DNA from: Toxonevra muliebris
Taxonomy: Eukaryota > Arthropoda > Insecta > Diptera > Pallopteridae
Assembly (NCBI GenBank): GCA_963691655.1
Contig: CAVNUY010000007.1
Location: 186,001 to 250,000 of the forward strand
Direction: 5' to 3'
Length of the DNA: 64,000 nt
Both the position numbers and the translations under genes were made by a program. Within the stretch, counting starts at the first letter, position 1, and each line of letters opens with the position of its first letter. The notes below the pieces were generated by a model, which saw only the letters and a list, made by a program, of their open reading frames with translations, was not told the origin of the DNA and did no database searches. Positions 1 to 9,573 of this stretch are shown one piece after another.

Positions 1-689
1 AATATACTTGCTGTTTGCATAACCTCACTTTCACTGTCACTCATCACCCACCTGTTGCTGATTCTGCAATTGTTATTGTTTGCTCTGTTCTCCGCATTTC
101 CATCATGTCTGCAGCAGCTAAACGCAAGGCCGACTTGGCCCTGGGTACCTATAATACACCAAAATCAGTCAGGTTCTCTCAGGTGCCACCTCAAACTCCA
201 CAGTTGATGCAGTATGACCTCGATTGTGGCAGCTCATGGATGAGCGCTAGTAAAAAAAAGTAAAAAACTCGACGAAACCTTTCGAATGATATAAAGATTT
301 TCGGGACTCCAAAATCAATTTTACCTAATTTTTTTTTTCAGTGGCTTAAACCGTTTTATTATAAATAGAGTTGGCCATTTATTTTTGTCTGAAAAAGTCA
401 GAAAATGACTTTTTTTTTTGGCCGGAAAAATGAAAGTCCGATAATAACTATTTATTTTTGCCCGACAAAATAAAAGTCAAAAATAACTATTATTTATGGC
501 CAAAAACTATAAAAGTCACTAATAAGAGTTATATTTAGCTTATTACTATAAAAGTCATGAATTCAAAAGGCATACGATATAAGTGAAGTTTAGCAGTCAG
601 GATCACAACCATACACTTGAAAATTTCCTACGACTATTTTTTCTGTGTAAATTTTTGACATGAAAAATGCAGAATAAGAGTTATTTTCG
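1..689 (+). repeat. Duplicated block A, copy 1 (LINE 5' fragment plus tail)
   Basis: This block repeats almost exactly at 1947-2635 (constant offset 1946). Its first ~250 bases are the 5' UTR and ORF1 start of the LINE at 18.7 kb. They carry a 4-base deletion just before the CCTCGATTG segment and then break off inside ORF1. The remaining ~440 bases are AT-rich sequence not found in the intact LINE, with several TATAAAAGTCA-type motifs. The window starts inside the block, so its true left end is unknown. Confidence 0.85.
105..263 (+). pseudogene. Truncated LINE ORF1, copy 1
   Basis: The frame starts at the same ATG as ORF1 of the LINE at 18792 (MSAAAKRKADLALG...). It runs about 35 codons in the parental frame, is shifted by the 4-base deletion, and ends in a lysine run and a stop after sequence replacement. 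The coiled-coil and C-terminal parts of ORF1 are missing, so it cannot be functional. An identical copy lies at 2051-2209. Confidence 0.8.
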
Positions 690-721
690 TATTCGAAAGA
701 GTTAAATTCGTATTTCGAGTA

Positions 722-1946
722 TTTGGAGCGCACAATGATTACTCCTACGATCATCCAAAGTTGGACTGGGATGTAAGTTATCTGCGCTAGAGTTTCCAGA
801 AGAAATTTATTTATTATTGTGGCTGTTTAGACGAGCGCAAAGATGTTCAATAGAGTGAAAGAGCGAGGTAAAAAAATAAGCAGTAACAAAGAGAGTTGTG
901 CGCAGAAAATCACATAAAAAATTAAAAATCCGCGCAAGCTTGCATGTTTCATGACCAAATTACATTTTGACAGCTTTTCTCACAAATTTTTTCAAGCTGA
1001 AACATCAAATAATTCGACAACATCAAATAATATATATAGATAGATATAAATTTCAAGTCTCTAGCTCATCGGAAAGTTAGTTTAAAATCGATTACAAAAT
1101 TTGTACCGAACAGACTGACAGACAGACACCATTGAAAGCGAGTTAATATAAACGTAGTAAAAATAACTTGCGAAACATTTAAAAAAAACACAAATACAAA
1201 AATGTGATGTGAATATAGACTGATAGAATTTTCCTGAGCGTAAAAACCAAACAAACAAGCAGTAAGAATAAAAACAAAATATGATTTCAACCAACGTCCA
1301 CATATATTAGGTATTTGAATATTCAAAATTTCCTTATCATAATACAATCGTCTGTGGCTCAGTGGTTGAGTTGTAGCTTTTTCAACCGAAATTTTGCTGG
1401 TCGCCTGTTCTCAAACCCCGGCTGCTGAATTTTTTTTTTTGTTATTTGTTTGAAAATTTCAATTTTTCATTTTATTTCAAATTACTGGAGTAATGTATTT
1501 TTCCGTGTTGTCGAGCTTCTTTCTTTTTCTTCTACTATAAAATTTAAATTGAATTTGCATTTTGTTAGCCAAAATTTCGATTGTTGAATAAAAAATTGTT
1601 TTTGTTTTTTTAATTTCGTTGTTGTTATTTGGTTTATTATGTGACATTTGTACATACAAATTCAAATTATGCTCTTATGAGTAATATGATGGTATGATCG
1701 TTCTGTACGCATTGCTTTTTAAGTAGAACACAGTTTCATATGTGTTAAAGGCTATTTACTAAACATAGCTCTCAAACAGTTAACAGTTTTCATTTTTTCT
1801 TTAAATTTTCTATAATTTTTCAATAATTTTTCACATTGTCTATTGATTTTATTATAATTAATTTGCTTCTCCAAGGAAAATAAATTATTTTTTCTTGGAA
1901 AATCGGGTCTGATATTGTTATCATTTAATATCTGTCCTCAGTGCGC
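722..1946 (+). repeat. Deleted copy of the 16075-18692 locus
   Basis: Bases 722-1032 match 16075-16385 and bases 1048-1946 match 17796-18692. A 1.4-kb internal segment (most of the MADF fragment and a palindromic element) is missing here. The junction carries a short TATATAGATAGATAT stretch. Small indels and substitutions separate the copies, for example a GACA dinucleotide-type repeat near 1110. The arrangement shows DNA-level duplication of a LINE together with its upstream flank. Confidence 0.85.
1351..1440 (+). other. tRNA-like Pol III module (SINE head or tRNA pseudogene), copy 1
   Basis: An A-box-like TGGCTCAGTGG at 1355-1365 and a B-box-like GTTCTCAAACC at 1407-1417 are spaced as in tRNA genes. 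An 11-T run at 1430-1440 would serve as a Pol III terminator. No complete cloverleaf is obvious, so a tRNA-derived SINE head or decayed tRNA is more likely than a working tRNA. The same module recurs at 18088-18177 within the duplicated block. Confidence 0.5.
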
Positions 1947-2635
1947 AATATACTTGCTGTTTGCATAACCTCACTTTCACTGTCACTCATCACCCACCTG
2001 TTGCTGATTCTGCAATTGTTATTGTTTGCTCTGTTCTCCGCATTTCCATCATGTCTGCAGCAGCTAAACGCAAGGCCGACTTGGCCCTGGGTACCTATAA
2101 TACACCAAAATCAGTCAGGTTCTCTCAGGTGCCACCTCAAACTCCACAGTTGATGCAGTATGACCTCGATTGTGGCAGCTCATGGATGAGCGCTAGTAAA
2201 AAAAAGTAAAAAACTCGACGAAACCTTTCGAATGATATAAAGATTTTCGGGACTCCAAAATCAATTTTACCTAATTTTTTTTTTCAGTGGCTTAAACCGT
2301 TTTATTATAAATAGAGTTGGCCATTTATTTTTGTCTGAAAAAGTCAGAAAATGACTTTTTTTTTTGGCCGGAAAAATGAAAGTCCGATAATAACTATTTA
2401 TTTTTGCCCGACAAAATAAAAGTCAAAAATAACTATTATTTATGGCCAAAAACTATAAAAGTCACTAATAAGAGTTATATTTAGCTTATTACTATAAAAG
2501 TCATGAATTCAAAAGGCATACGATATAAGTGAAGTTTAGCAGTCAGGATCACAACCATACACTTGAAAATTTCCTACGACTATTTTTTCTGTGTAAATTT
2601 TTGACATGAAAAATGCAGAATAAGAGTTATTTTCG
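1941..2635 (+). repeat. Duplicated block A, copy 2
   Basis: This is the second copy of the block at 1-689. It is contiguous with the LINE upstream flank (to 1946) on its left. On the right it continues into sequence shared with 25224-26494. The LINE part ends inside ORF1 near 2200, at the same breakpoint as in copy 1, so the truncation predates the duplication. A frame identical to copy 1 lies at 2051-2209. Confidence 0.85.
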
Positions 2636-3776
2636 GTCCTTGATTTATACGCAATGAACAAGTGTGTCTTAAAAAGTATTTTCTAAACTAAAAACTTATT
2701 CTATATTGGAAAACAAACATTAATTAATTAAATTAAGCATGTTTTTTCACGATTTCGGTACTTTGTAAATTTACAAAAAAGATAATAAACAGCTTGAAGA
2801 GTACCCGAGGCGAAAAGTTGAAACTATTTTCAGCTTGAACGGCCTATTTTGAGCCTGACTCCATACTGAGCAGTCTGAATATAAAAAAACAGTGTGGCCA
2901 GCATCAAATCAGGCCCATATTAAAATAAATTTCACCTTTGTATCGTAATAAATATACTGCTGTGAATATATTTTCAGAAAAGAACTTCCAGTATCCAAGC
3001 AAAACCTCCCAAATCAAAATTAAAATTTTATGCATTTCAGCAGACTGCTGTTCAAACTAGGTTGAACATTGGACTTAGAAAATTTATTATATTCGTCATC
3101 TAGACTTAGAGAATTTTATGGACATACATAACACTAATTTGCAAATAATTATTTTTTTTCTGGGCAATGAACACCACTATCCAGTACCTATGTAAATTGG
3201 GTCGCTGAGCCTGAAAATCAACCACATTTTTAATTCTATGGTGTGGTTTCGAGATATCGCTAGTTGAATTTTTTTATCGTAGCAAAAAAGGTTTGTCCAC
3301 ATAATTACAAATATCTTGGAAACTAGGGACTCGATTTGAAAAAACATATGAAATATGAAATTACAGATATTAAAATATCTCATTTTACATTTTGATTCGA
3401 TTGGATAAATAGTTTTGGTATAATTAAGTAAATTACCAAGAAATTTGGAGTTTTTTTTTTACAAATTTTTTGAAAAAAATTTTTGAATTACAAATAAAAT
3501 TAAGAAGACGCAGTAATTTGCTCTGCTTTAAATTTACTTAAAAACTGTACTTTAACAAAAAAATAAGCTATAAAAGATAAAAATCTATGGATAAATGTAA
3601 AAGTTACGTGCAATTGAGTAAAGATAACCAGATTTAAAACGGAGCAAATTATTGTTTAAAAATATTAAAAAAAACTCCAAATTTCTTGGCAATCTACTTA
3701 ATTGTGTCAAAACTATTTATCCAATCGAATAAAAATGTAAAAACGTAAGATGAGACATTTTAATATCTTTAATTTC
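2571..3776 (+). repeat. Dispersed block B, copy 1
   Basis: This matches 25224-26494 over its whole length with few substitutions. The other copy carries an extra ~55 bases after AATTAAATTAAGCAT. The block contains no convincing coding frame. Its right half is the foldback element described separately. CAGTGTGGCCAGC at 2890 resembles a hAT-type terminus, but no partner end was found. Confidence 0.8.
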
Positions 3777-3970
3777 ATATTTTATATGTTTGTTCAAAAA
3801 GAGTTCCTAGTTTCCAAGATATTTGTAATTATATGGAAAAACCTTTTTTGCTCCGATAAAAAAGCTTCAACTGGCGATATCTAAAAAATCACAACATAGA
3901 ATTAAAAATGTGGTTGATTTTCGGACTCAGCGACCAATTTTACGTAGGAATTGGATAACGGTGTTCATTG
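3128..3970. mobile_element. Foldback-type element with ~300-bp inverted arms
   Basis: The left arm (about 3128-3472) and right arm (about 3674-3970) are inverted copies with roughly 85% similarity by eye. The centre is ~200 bases of AT-rich sequence. Matching landmarks are GGGCAATGAACACC on the left and its complement GGTGTTCATTG on the right, plus the shared block around CCAAGAAATTTGGAG at the inner ends. No transposase is encoded. A second copy is truncated on the right at 26494, and a single arm lies at 42325-42640. This fits a non-autonomous foldback or long-TIR MITE. Confidence 0.75.
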
Positions 3971-4195
3971 GTAATGTAGCAACCTACTTACCCTGCAGAT
4001 CAGCTTTTATGTATCTTACTATGTAAGTACCGATCCAAGTTTCTTCAACTTCTCTCCCAACAATAAAAGGTTAGCTACCGACGTAGAGTTTTAATAATAT
4101 ATCTTCTCAATTAATTTTTTTAGGCTCATGCTCAATCATTCAATTTATTTTTTTTTTTTGATTAATTTTTTTTTTTATTATTGATTTTCTAATTT

Positions 4196-5189
4196 ATGGT
4201 TTCTATTTTACAATGGAATATTAAGGGATATTTCAATAATTTGCATGAGCTTCAGCTATTAATGAACAAGTTCAGTCCCTCCATTATAGCCTTACAAGAA
4301 ACTCATCTGGCATGTAATGCCAAGATAATCCCGGCAAAACAGTTTTGTGGATATTTCTACAACCTTCCGACTAACTCCAGCAACAAACAAGGAAATGGAA
4401 TACTAATCATTAAAAATATTCCATACCACAGGATTCATGTAAATTCACCCATATCAGTGATAGAGATCGAATTAAATATAGGTGAAATAATTACTGTCAT
4501 TTCTATTTATCTTCCTCCCAATCAACCTTTTTCTCAGTGATGTTTCCCAGATCCTGCAATCGTTTTCTACCCCTGTTATTTTAGTAGGCGATTTTAACGC
4601 TTGGAGTACATTATGGGGATCTCCTAACATCAACCCTAGAGGCAGTACTTTGGAAGATATAATTCTTTCCTCTGACCTAATCGTGCTAAATGATGGATCT
4701 CCAACTCACTTTTCTACCCACCGAACTTTTTCACATATCGATGTGTCTCTTTGTTCTGCCTTGTTTGCCCCGAAGTGCGATTGGTCAATCCTCAACGACT
4801 TACATGGTAGTGATCATTATCCTATATTAATTAAATACGTTTCCAATAGAGTAAACGAAAGCGTTAGACATACACCTAAGTTTAAAGTTGATAATGCCAA
4901 TTGGGTAAAATATCAAAGTACTAGTTCTGAAATTTCGGGGAAATATCACATAAGTAAAAACATTAATAAGAAAGCGGCACAAATTTGGAAAATAATATGC
5001 ACTTCAACTCATCACTCGGTTCCACAGACGAAAGAAAAATGCTTATCGGCACCTATCGGAATAACTCTATTAAATATGTTTCCCACAACAACCATACTGT
5101 CTCCCGGTCCGCTGACATTGCTGAGCTTTTTTCTAAAAAGTGGTCTTTATACGCTTCTGACGAGAATTTTTCCTCTTCCTTTCTTTTAA
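4196..5189 (+). pseudogene. I-clade-like LINE ORF2, endonuclease part (frameshifted)
   Basis: This is the apurinic-type endonuclease of a non-LTR retrotransposon. The frame opens with ILQWNIKGYF and LQETHL, the first catalytic motifs of the family. After a frameshift near 4540 it continues with VGDFNAW, then HIDVSLC and GSDHYPI in the next frame. A further frameshift near 4985 leads to the linker. The motif order is complete, so this was a full endonuclease, but it now lies in at least three frames. No ORF1 is seen upstream, only poly-T-rich sequence at 4120-4195. The I clade is inferred from the wording of the motifs. Confidence 0.8.
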
Positions 5190-6552
5190 ACAAATTAGAA
5201 GTTTTGAACTGTTTATATCGCCCATCCAAGAAGCTTTCTCCTTCCGCAAGACTAATTGAAAGCGCGATATCTGAAACTGAATTCGATTTTGTGGTGTCAA
5301 ATGTAAAAGGTAAAACTCCTGGGCTTGATAAAATTTCCTACCCCCTCATAAAATGTTACATCCAACAGTCAAACTACGCTTAATTAACCTACATAATAAC
5401 ATTTTAAGAAAAGGTATTTATCCACAAAATTGGAAACTTGCCAGCATCATCCCCATTCCAAAACCTGGGAAGCCACAACATGAAATAAGCGGTTATCGCC
5501 CGATTTCTCTCCTCTCTTGCTTAAGGAAAATCCTTGAAAAAATAATTTCAAACCGATTGATGTGGTTTGTAACTAAAAACAATTTCATTTCTGCAAACCA
5601 AGTTGCCTTTAAAAAAGGGCAAGGTACTGCAGATGTACTTTTACATATTGATAACTACATTTCTAACGCTCTGGCAAGTAAAAATCATATTACATTCTTA
5701 AGTTTAGATTTTGAGAAAGCTTACGACAGCATAGGAGCACATGTGGTTCTAGCACAACCTAAAAATTGGAATGTTGGTTCAAAAATTTTTAATTTTGTTA
5801 AAAGTTTTTTAACCAATCGTAAATTTAAAATAAATTTAAACGGTCTGTTATCTAAAACAAGATCATTTGTGAATGGTTTACCTCAAGGTTCACCGTTGTC
5901 AGTGGCTCTTTTTGTTATAGCATTTGACGAAATTAGTAAATTAATTTCGAAGCACAAGTGTGTTGATCATTGCATTTTTGCTGATGGTGTTATTATATTT
6001 TCTAAAAATAATAACTTGGATAAAACTAAAGAAACCTTTTCTACTGTTTTAAGAGAAATTAATGAATGGACTCTTCGCTCAGGAGCAAAGATTTCATTCC
6101 CTAAATGTAACATATTTCATATTTGTAAAAAACCAACTTGCCGTAACATTTCTTTTAACTTCAACAATTATGGTATTCCTAATGTAAATATAAAAATAAT
6201 AACTTGGATAAAACTAAAGAAACCTTTTCTACTGTTTTAAGAGAAATTAATGAATGGACTCTTCGCTCAGGAGCAAAGATTTCATTCCCTAAATGTAACA
6301 TATTTCATATTTGTAAAAAAACAACTTGCCGTAACATTTCTTTTAACTTCAACAATTATGGTATTCCTAATGTAAATGTCTTGAAAATTCTAGGCTTATT
6401 AGTAGATAGTAAATATACATTCAAAGCCCATTGCAACTATGTTAGAAATAATATAACACAGCGGCTTAATATAATTAAGTATCTTTCTTCCAAACATTGC
6501 CTTGTGCATCCTAATACTCTTATTAACGCTACTAGAGCTCTTATTCTTTCAA
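5190..6552 (+). pseudogene. I-clade-like LINE reverse transcriptase, inactive
   Basis: The RT core reads in order: KGKTPGLDKISYPLIK (near 5310), GYRPISLLSCL (near 5490), SLDFEKAYDS, GLPQGSPLS, then FADG at 5977-5988 where the family has FADD. Loss of the second catalytic aspartate would inactivate polymerisation. A frameshift lies near 5350. A 188-bp tandem duplication at about 6005-6380 shifts the frame again and doubles the segment after FADG. RT sequence ends near ALILSKI at about 6550, where it joins Tc1 transposase sequence. The RNase H and C-terminal parts are gone. Confidence 0.85.
6005..6380 (+). repeat. 188-bp tandem duplication inside the LINE RT
   Basis: The segment beginning ATAATAACTTGGATAAAAC near 6008 is repeated with a 188-base offset near 6196. 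The length is not a multiple of three, so the duplication breaks the frame. The same duplication is present in the second chimera unit at 7365-7740, so it is older than the 1360-bp duplication. Confidence 0.85.
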
Positions 6553-7160
6553 AAATAGCCAAAAAGCCGAAATTAACGGATTTGATGTGGCGACGAAACT
6601 TTTTATGGACGCAATTACATGGGGAACATATTGGAACAGGGGTCAGTTTTTTAAATGTATATTTCTAGATTTTTGTATTTAAAAGAATGAAAACCATTAA
6701 ATTTTAGCTTTCTAATTTTTTTGTAGATCATCTTTAGCGACGAATGCTGTCTAGAGGCCGTGACTGAGATCTCAAGTTATGTACGAAGAAGGGTGGGGGA
6801 ACGGTTTTCTAGCCACTGTATCTTTCCTAGAAATAAACATTCACCTGCAGTAATGGTTTGGTGCTTCATTTCCAGTTCGTTGAGGGTGCTATGCGCTCTG
6901 AACAGTATATTACTGTTCCAGAAAATGTTTTGGTTCAGCATCCAGACCACCTGTAGCTTCCGCCAGGGGAATACACCTTTATGCAACACATCCAAGGCCA
7001 GTATGAACTGTTTAAATTCATTGAATTTAGAGGTGCTTTCGTGGCCCAGCAATTTTCCGCACTTTAACCCCATAGAAAATTTTTGGGCTTACCTTAAACG
7101 AAAGGTCTATCAACGTAAAAACATCAGAGCTGCATATCTAAAAGATAACATTTAAGACGT
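6553..7160 (+). pseudogene. Tc1-type transposase fragment, unit 1
   Basis: This is the catalytic half of a Tc1-family DDE transposase. KKPKLTDLM at the start resembles the linker before the catalytic domain. IIFSDECC (D codon at 6739) is the first catalytic block, then YVRRRVGERF, PAVMVWCF, and WPSNFPHFNPIENFWAYLKRK with the final E retained. The second catalytic aspartate region reads QGNTPLCNTSK where the family has QDN, so it is mutated. The N-terminal DNA-binding domain is missing. A GT-AG segment at 6642-6726 interrupts the frame and, if removed, leaves it open. Confidence 0.8.
6642..6726 (+). other. Possible 85-nt intron in the Tc1 fragment
   Basis: The segment starts GTCAGT after an exon end ...ACAGGG and ends TTTTTTTGTAG. 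Removing exactly this segment joins the upstream linker to IIFSDE in the same frame. The T-rich 3' end is typical of short insect introns. The identical segment lies at 8002-8086 in unit 2. It could also be a chance feature of decayed sequence. Confidence 0.4.
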
Positions 7161-7180
7161 GTGAGAAAATGATACAGAGT

Positions 7181-7912
7181 AAATTTAAAATAAATTTAAA
7201 CGGTCTGTTATCTAAAACAAGATCATTTGTGAATGGTTTACCTCAAGGTTCACCGTTGTCAGTGGCTCTTTTTGTTATAGCATTTGACGAAATTAGTAAA
7301 TTAATTTCGAAGCACAAGTGTGTTGATCATTGCATTTTTGCTGATGGTGTTATTATATTTTCTAAAAATAATAACTTGGATAAAACTAAAGAAACCTTTT
7401 CTACTGTTTTAAGAGAAATTAATGAATGGACTCTTCGCTCAGGAGCAAAGATTTCATTCCCTAAATGTAACATTTTTCATATTTGTAAAAAAACAACTTG
7501 CCGTAACATTTCTTTTAACTTCAACAATTATGGTATTCCTAATGTAAATATAAAAATAATAACTTGGATAAAACTAAAGAAACCTTTTCTACTGTTTTAA
7601 GAGAAATTAATGAATGGACTCTTCGCTCAGGAGCAAAGATTTCATTCCCTAAATGTAACATATTTCATATTTGTAAAAAAACAACTTGCCGTAACATTTC
7701 TTTTAACTTCAACAATTATGGTATTCCTAATGTAAATGTCTTGAAAATTCTAGGCTTATTAGTAGATAGTAAATATACATTCAAAGCCCATTGCAACTAT
7801 GTTAGAAATAATATAACACAGCGGCTTAATATAATTAAGTATCTTTCTTCCAAACATTGCCTTGTGCATCCTAATACTCTTATTAACGCTACTAGAGCTC
7901 TTATTCTTTCAA
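7181..7912 (+). pseudogene. LINE RT fragment, unit 2
   Basis: This second copy of RT motifs from FKINLNG onward contains GLPQGSPLS and the same FADG at 7337-7348. Because both units share the loss of the aspartate, the mutation predates the tandem duplication. It includes the 188-bp internal duplication and lacks the upstream RT and endonuclease. Confidence 0.85.
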
Positions 7913-8520
7913 AAATAGCCAAAAAGCCGAAATTAACGGATTTGATGCGGCGACGAAACTTTTTATGGACGCAATTACATGGGGAACATATTGGAACAGG
8001 GGTCAGTTTTTTAAATGTATATTTCTAGATTTTTGTATTTAAAAGAATGAACACCATTAAATTTTAGCTTTCTAATTTTTTTGTAGATCATCTTTAGCGA
8101 CGAATGCTGTCTAGAGGCCGTGACTGAGATCTCAAGTTATGTACGAAGAAGGGTGGGGGAACGGTTTTCTAGCCACTGTATCTTTCCTAGAAATAAACAT
8201 TCACCTGCAGTAATGGTTTGGTGCTTCATTTCCAGTTCGTTGAGGGTGCTATGCGCTCTGAACAGTATATTACTGTTCCAGAAAATGTTTTGGTTCAGCA
8301 TCCAGACCACCTGTAGCTTCCGCCAGGGGAATACACCTTTATGCAACACATCCAAGGCCAGTATGAACTGTTTAAATTCATTGAATTTAGAGGTGCTTTC
8401 GTGGCCCAGCAATTTTCCGCACTTTAACCCCATAGAAAATTTTTGGGCTTACCTTAAACGAAAGGTCTATCAACGTAAAAACATCAGAGCTGCATATCTA
8501 AAAGATAACATTTAAGACGT
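7913..8520 (+). pseudogene. Tc1-type transposase fragment, unit 2
   Basis: This near-identical copy of 6553-7160 has the same FSDE block, QGN mutation and NPIENFW block. It is followed by 25 bases of duplicated tail (AAGACGTGTGAGAAAATG...), after which unduplicated sequence begins at 8541. Confidence 0.8.
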
Positions 8521-8570
8521 GTGAGAAAATGATACAGAGTTTCGAGCAATGATAGAGAATGACACATGGC

Positions 8571-8729
8571 CTGGCTGAACAGCACTTCCGTTCTTTCGAA
8601 GAACTCAAAAAATGGGTCGATTCGTGGATAGCCTCAAAAGATGAGGAGTTCTTTCGACGCGGAATCCGTATGCTACCAGAAAGATGGGAAAAGGTTATGG
8701 CTAACGATGGACAATACTTTAAAGAATAA
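8571..8729 (+). pseudogene. mariner transposase C-terminal fragment
   Basis: An open frame of 52 codons reads LAEQHFRSFEELKKWVDSW, then ASKDEEFF, GIRMLPERWEKV and DGQYF before a TAA. This is the characteristic C-terminus of mariner (DD34D) transposases, a different family from the Tc1 (DD34E) fragment immediately upstream. The catalytic domain and 5' end are missing. The frame itself is undamaged. Confidence 0.85.
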
Positions 8730-9214
8730 ATTTATAATCACTTTTTCACAATAAATGTCCAAATTACGAAAAAAAATACGAGTTTATACACTCATACTCC
8801 CAATATTTGCAGCAGGTTGTGTTGAAAAATAAGACTGGGGTAACAAAATATTAAGTGTATGCAAAAGTTTTTGTAAGAAACATAAATTGCATGTTCGTTG
8901 GACAGATACTGTGTATTGTAGACCGTAATAAATCCACTAAAAAAACGACTTTAATTTGACTGTTCTTTTCTGAAATGTGTAAATTATATTACTGTTTAAA
9001 CTTGAAAACCTTTAAAGATTTTTAATATATTTTGTTATGTTTTTTATAGACTATGGAAAATTAAATCTAGTTGTTAATTTTCAAAGTCTGGACTACTGTT
9101 CCATGTATGTTCTTCATTAAATAATGTGTAACAGGCTTAAAGAACGTGTATGTGTAGTCATCACAACAACAGTGTATACATAGACGGGCAAATCAGACGG
9201 CCGTTTCGGAATCC
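8730..9214. other. No gene seen
   Basis: AT-rich sequence follows the mariner fragment. GTGTATGCAAAAGTTTTTG near 8857 resembles the inner part of Tc1-type terminal repeats, but no partner repeat was found. The stretch ends at the truncated BEL/Pao LTR. Confidence 0.4.
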
Positions 9215-9546
9215 GCCACACTAACTTTAAAACGGAAACACGTCTATTTTCATTGAATGTTACTATACAAGTGGTTTTATTTTCATTCCTTAACTTAGAA
9301 CTAACATTTTGATTACAATTCAGCAAACGGATTTTAAGGTGAAATTCAAAGTATTATTAAGCAAACGGTAAGTATGAAGAAATATTAAAGAAAAGTGAAA
9401 TTAAGTATACAGGGTAAGTATTCAGGTAAGTATTAAGGTGAGTATTAAGGTAAGTATTAAGTTAAGTATTAAAGTAAGTATTAAAATAAGTATTCAGACT
9501 ACATCGATAATAAATTCATGATTTCAGGTGATAATATGACGAAACA
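9215..9546 (-). repeat. BEL/Pao 3' LTR, truncated
   Basis: This matches the right LTR at offset 5989 from about 9215 to 9545. In the sense direction it starts TGTTTCGTC at 9546. The last ~70 bases of the LTR (those next to the PBS in the 5' copy) are absent, so the R/U5 side was lost by deletion or recombination. It contains seven 12-bp repeats, described separately. Confidence 0.85.
9414..9497. repeat. 12-bp tandem repeats in the LTR
   Basis: Seven units of about 12 bases of the form GTAAGTATTAAG run in tandem. The same array is in the other LTR at 15403-15486. On the plus strand, antisense to the element, most units contain the splice-donor-like word GTAAGT. Confidence 0.85.
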
Positions 9547-9573
9547 CCGGCCACGTTGACAGGCTCTATGGCT

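Larger units (their letters stand above)
5821..8540 (+). repeat. 1360-bp tandem duplication of a LINE/Tc1 chimera
   Basis: Unit 1 is 5821-7180 and unit 2 is 7181-8540, with a constant offset of 1360. The units are nearly identical; visible differences include TGG/CGG at 6587/7947 and GAAAACC/GAACACC near 6689/8049. A GT at each unit junction suggests microhomology-mediated duplication. Each unit holds RT sequence (damaged FADG motif, 188-bp duplication) followed by the Tc1-type fragment. The event copied DNA; it is not a pair of independent insertions. Confidence 0.9.

Noticed and set aside
6777..7073. 98-codon minus-strand frame (and its copy at 8137-8433)
   Set aside because: It is antisense to the Tc1 transposase fragment, which has clear family motifs.
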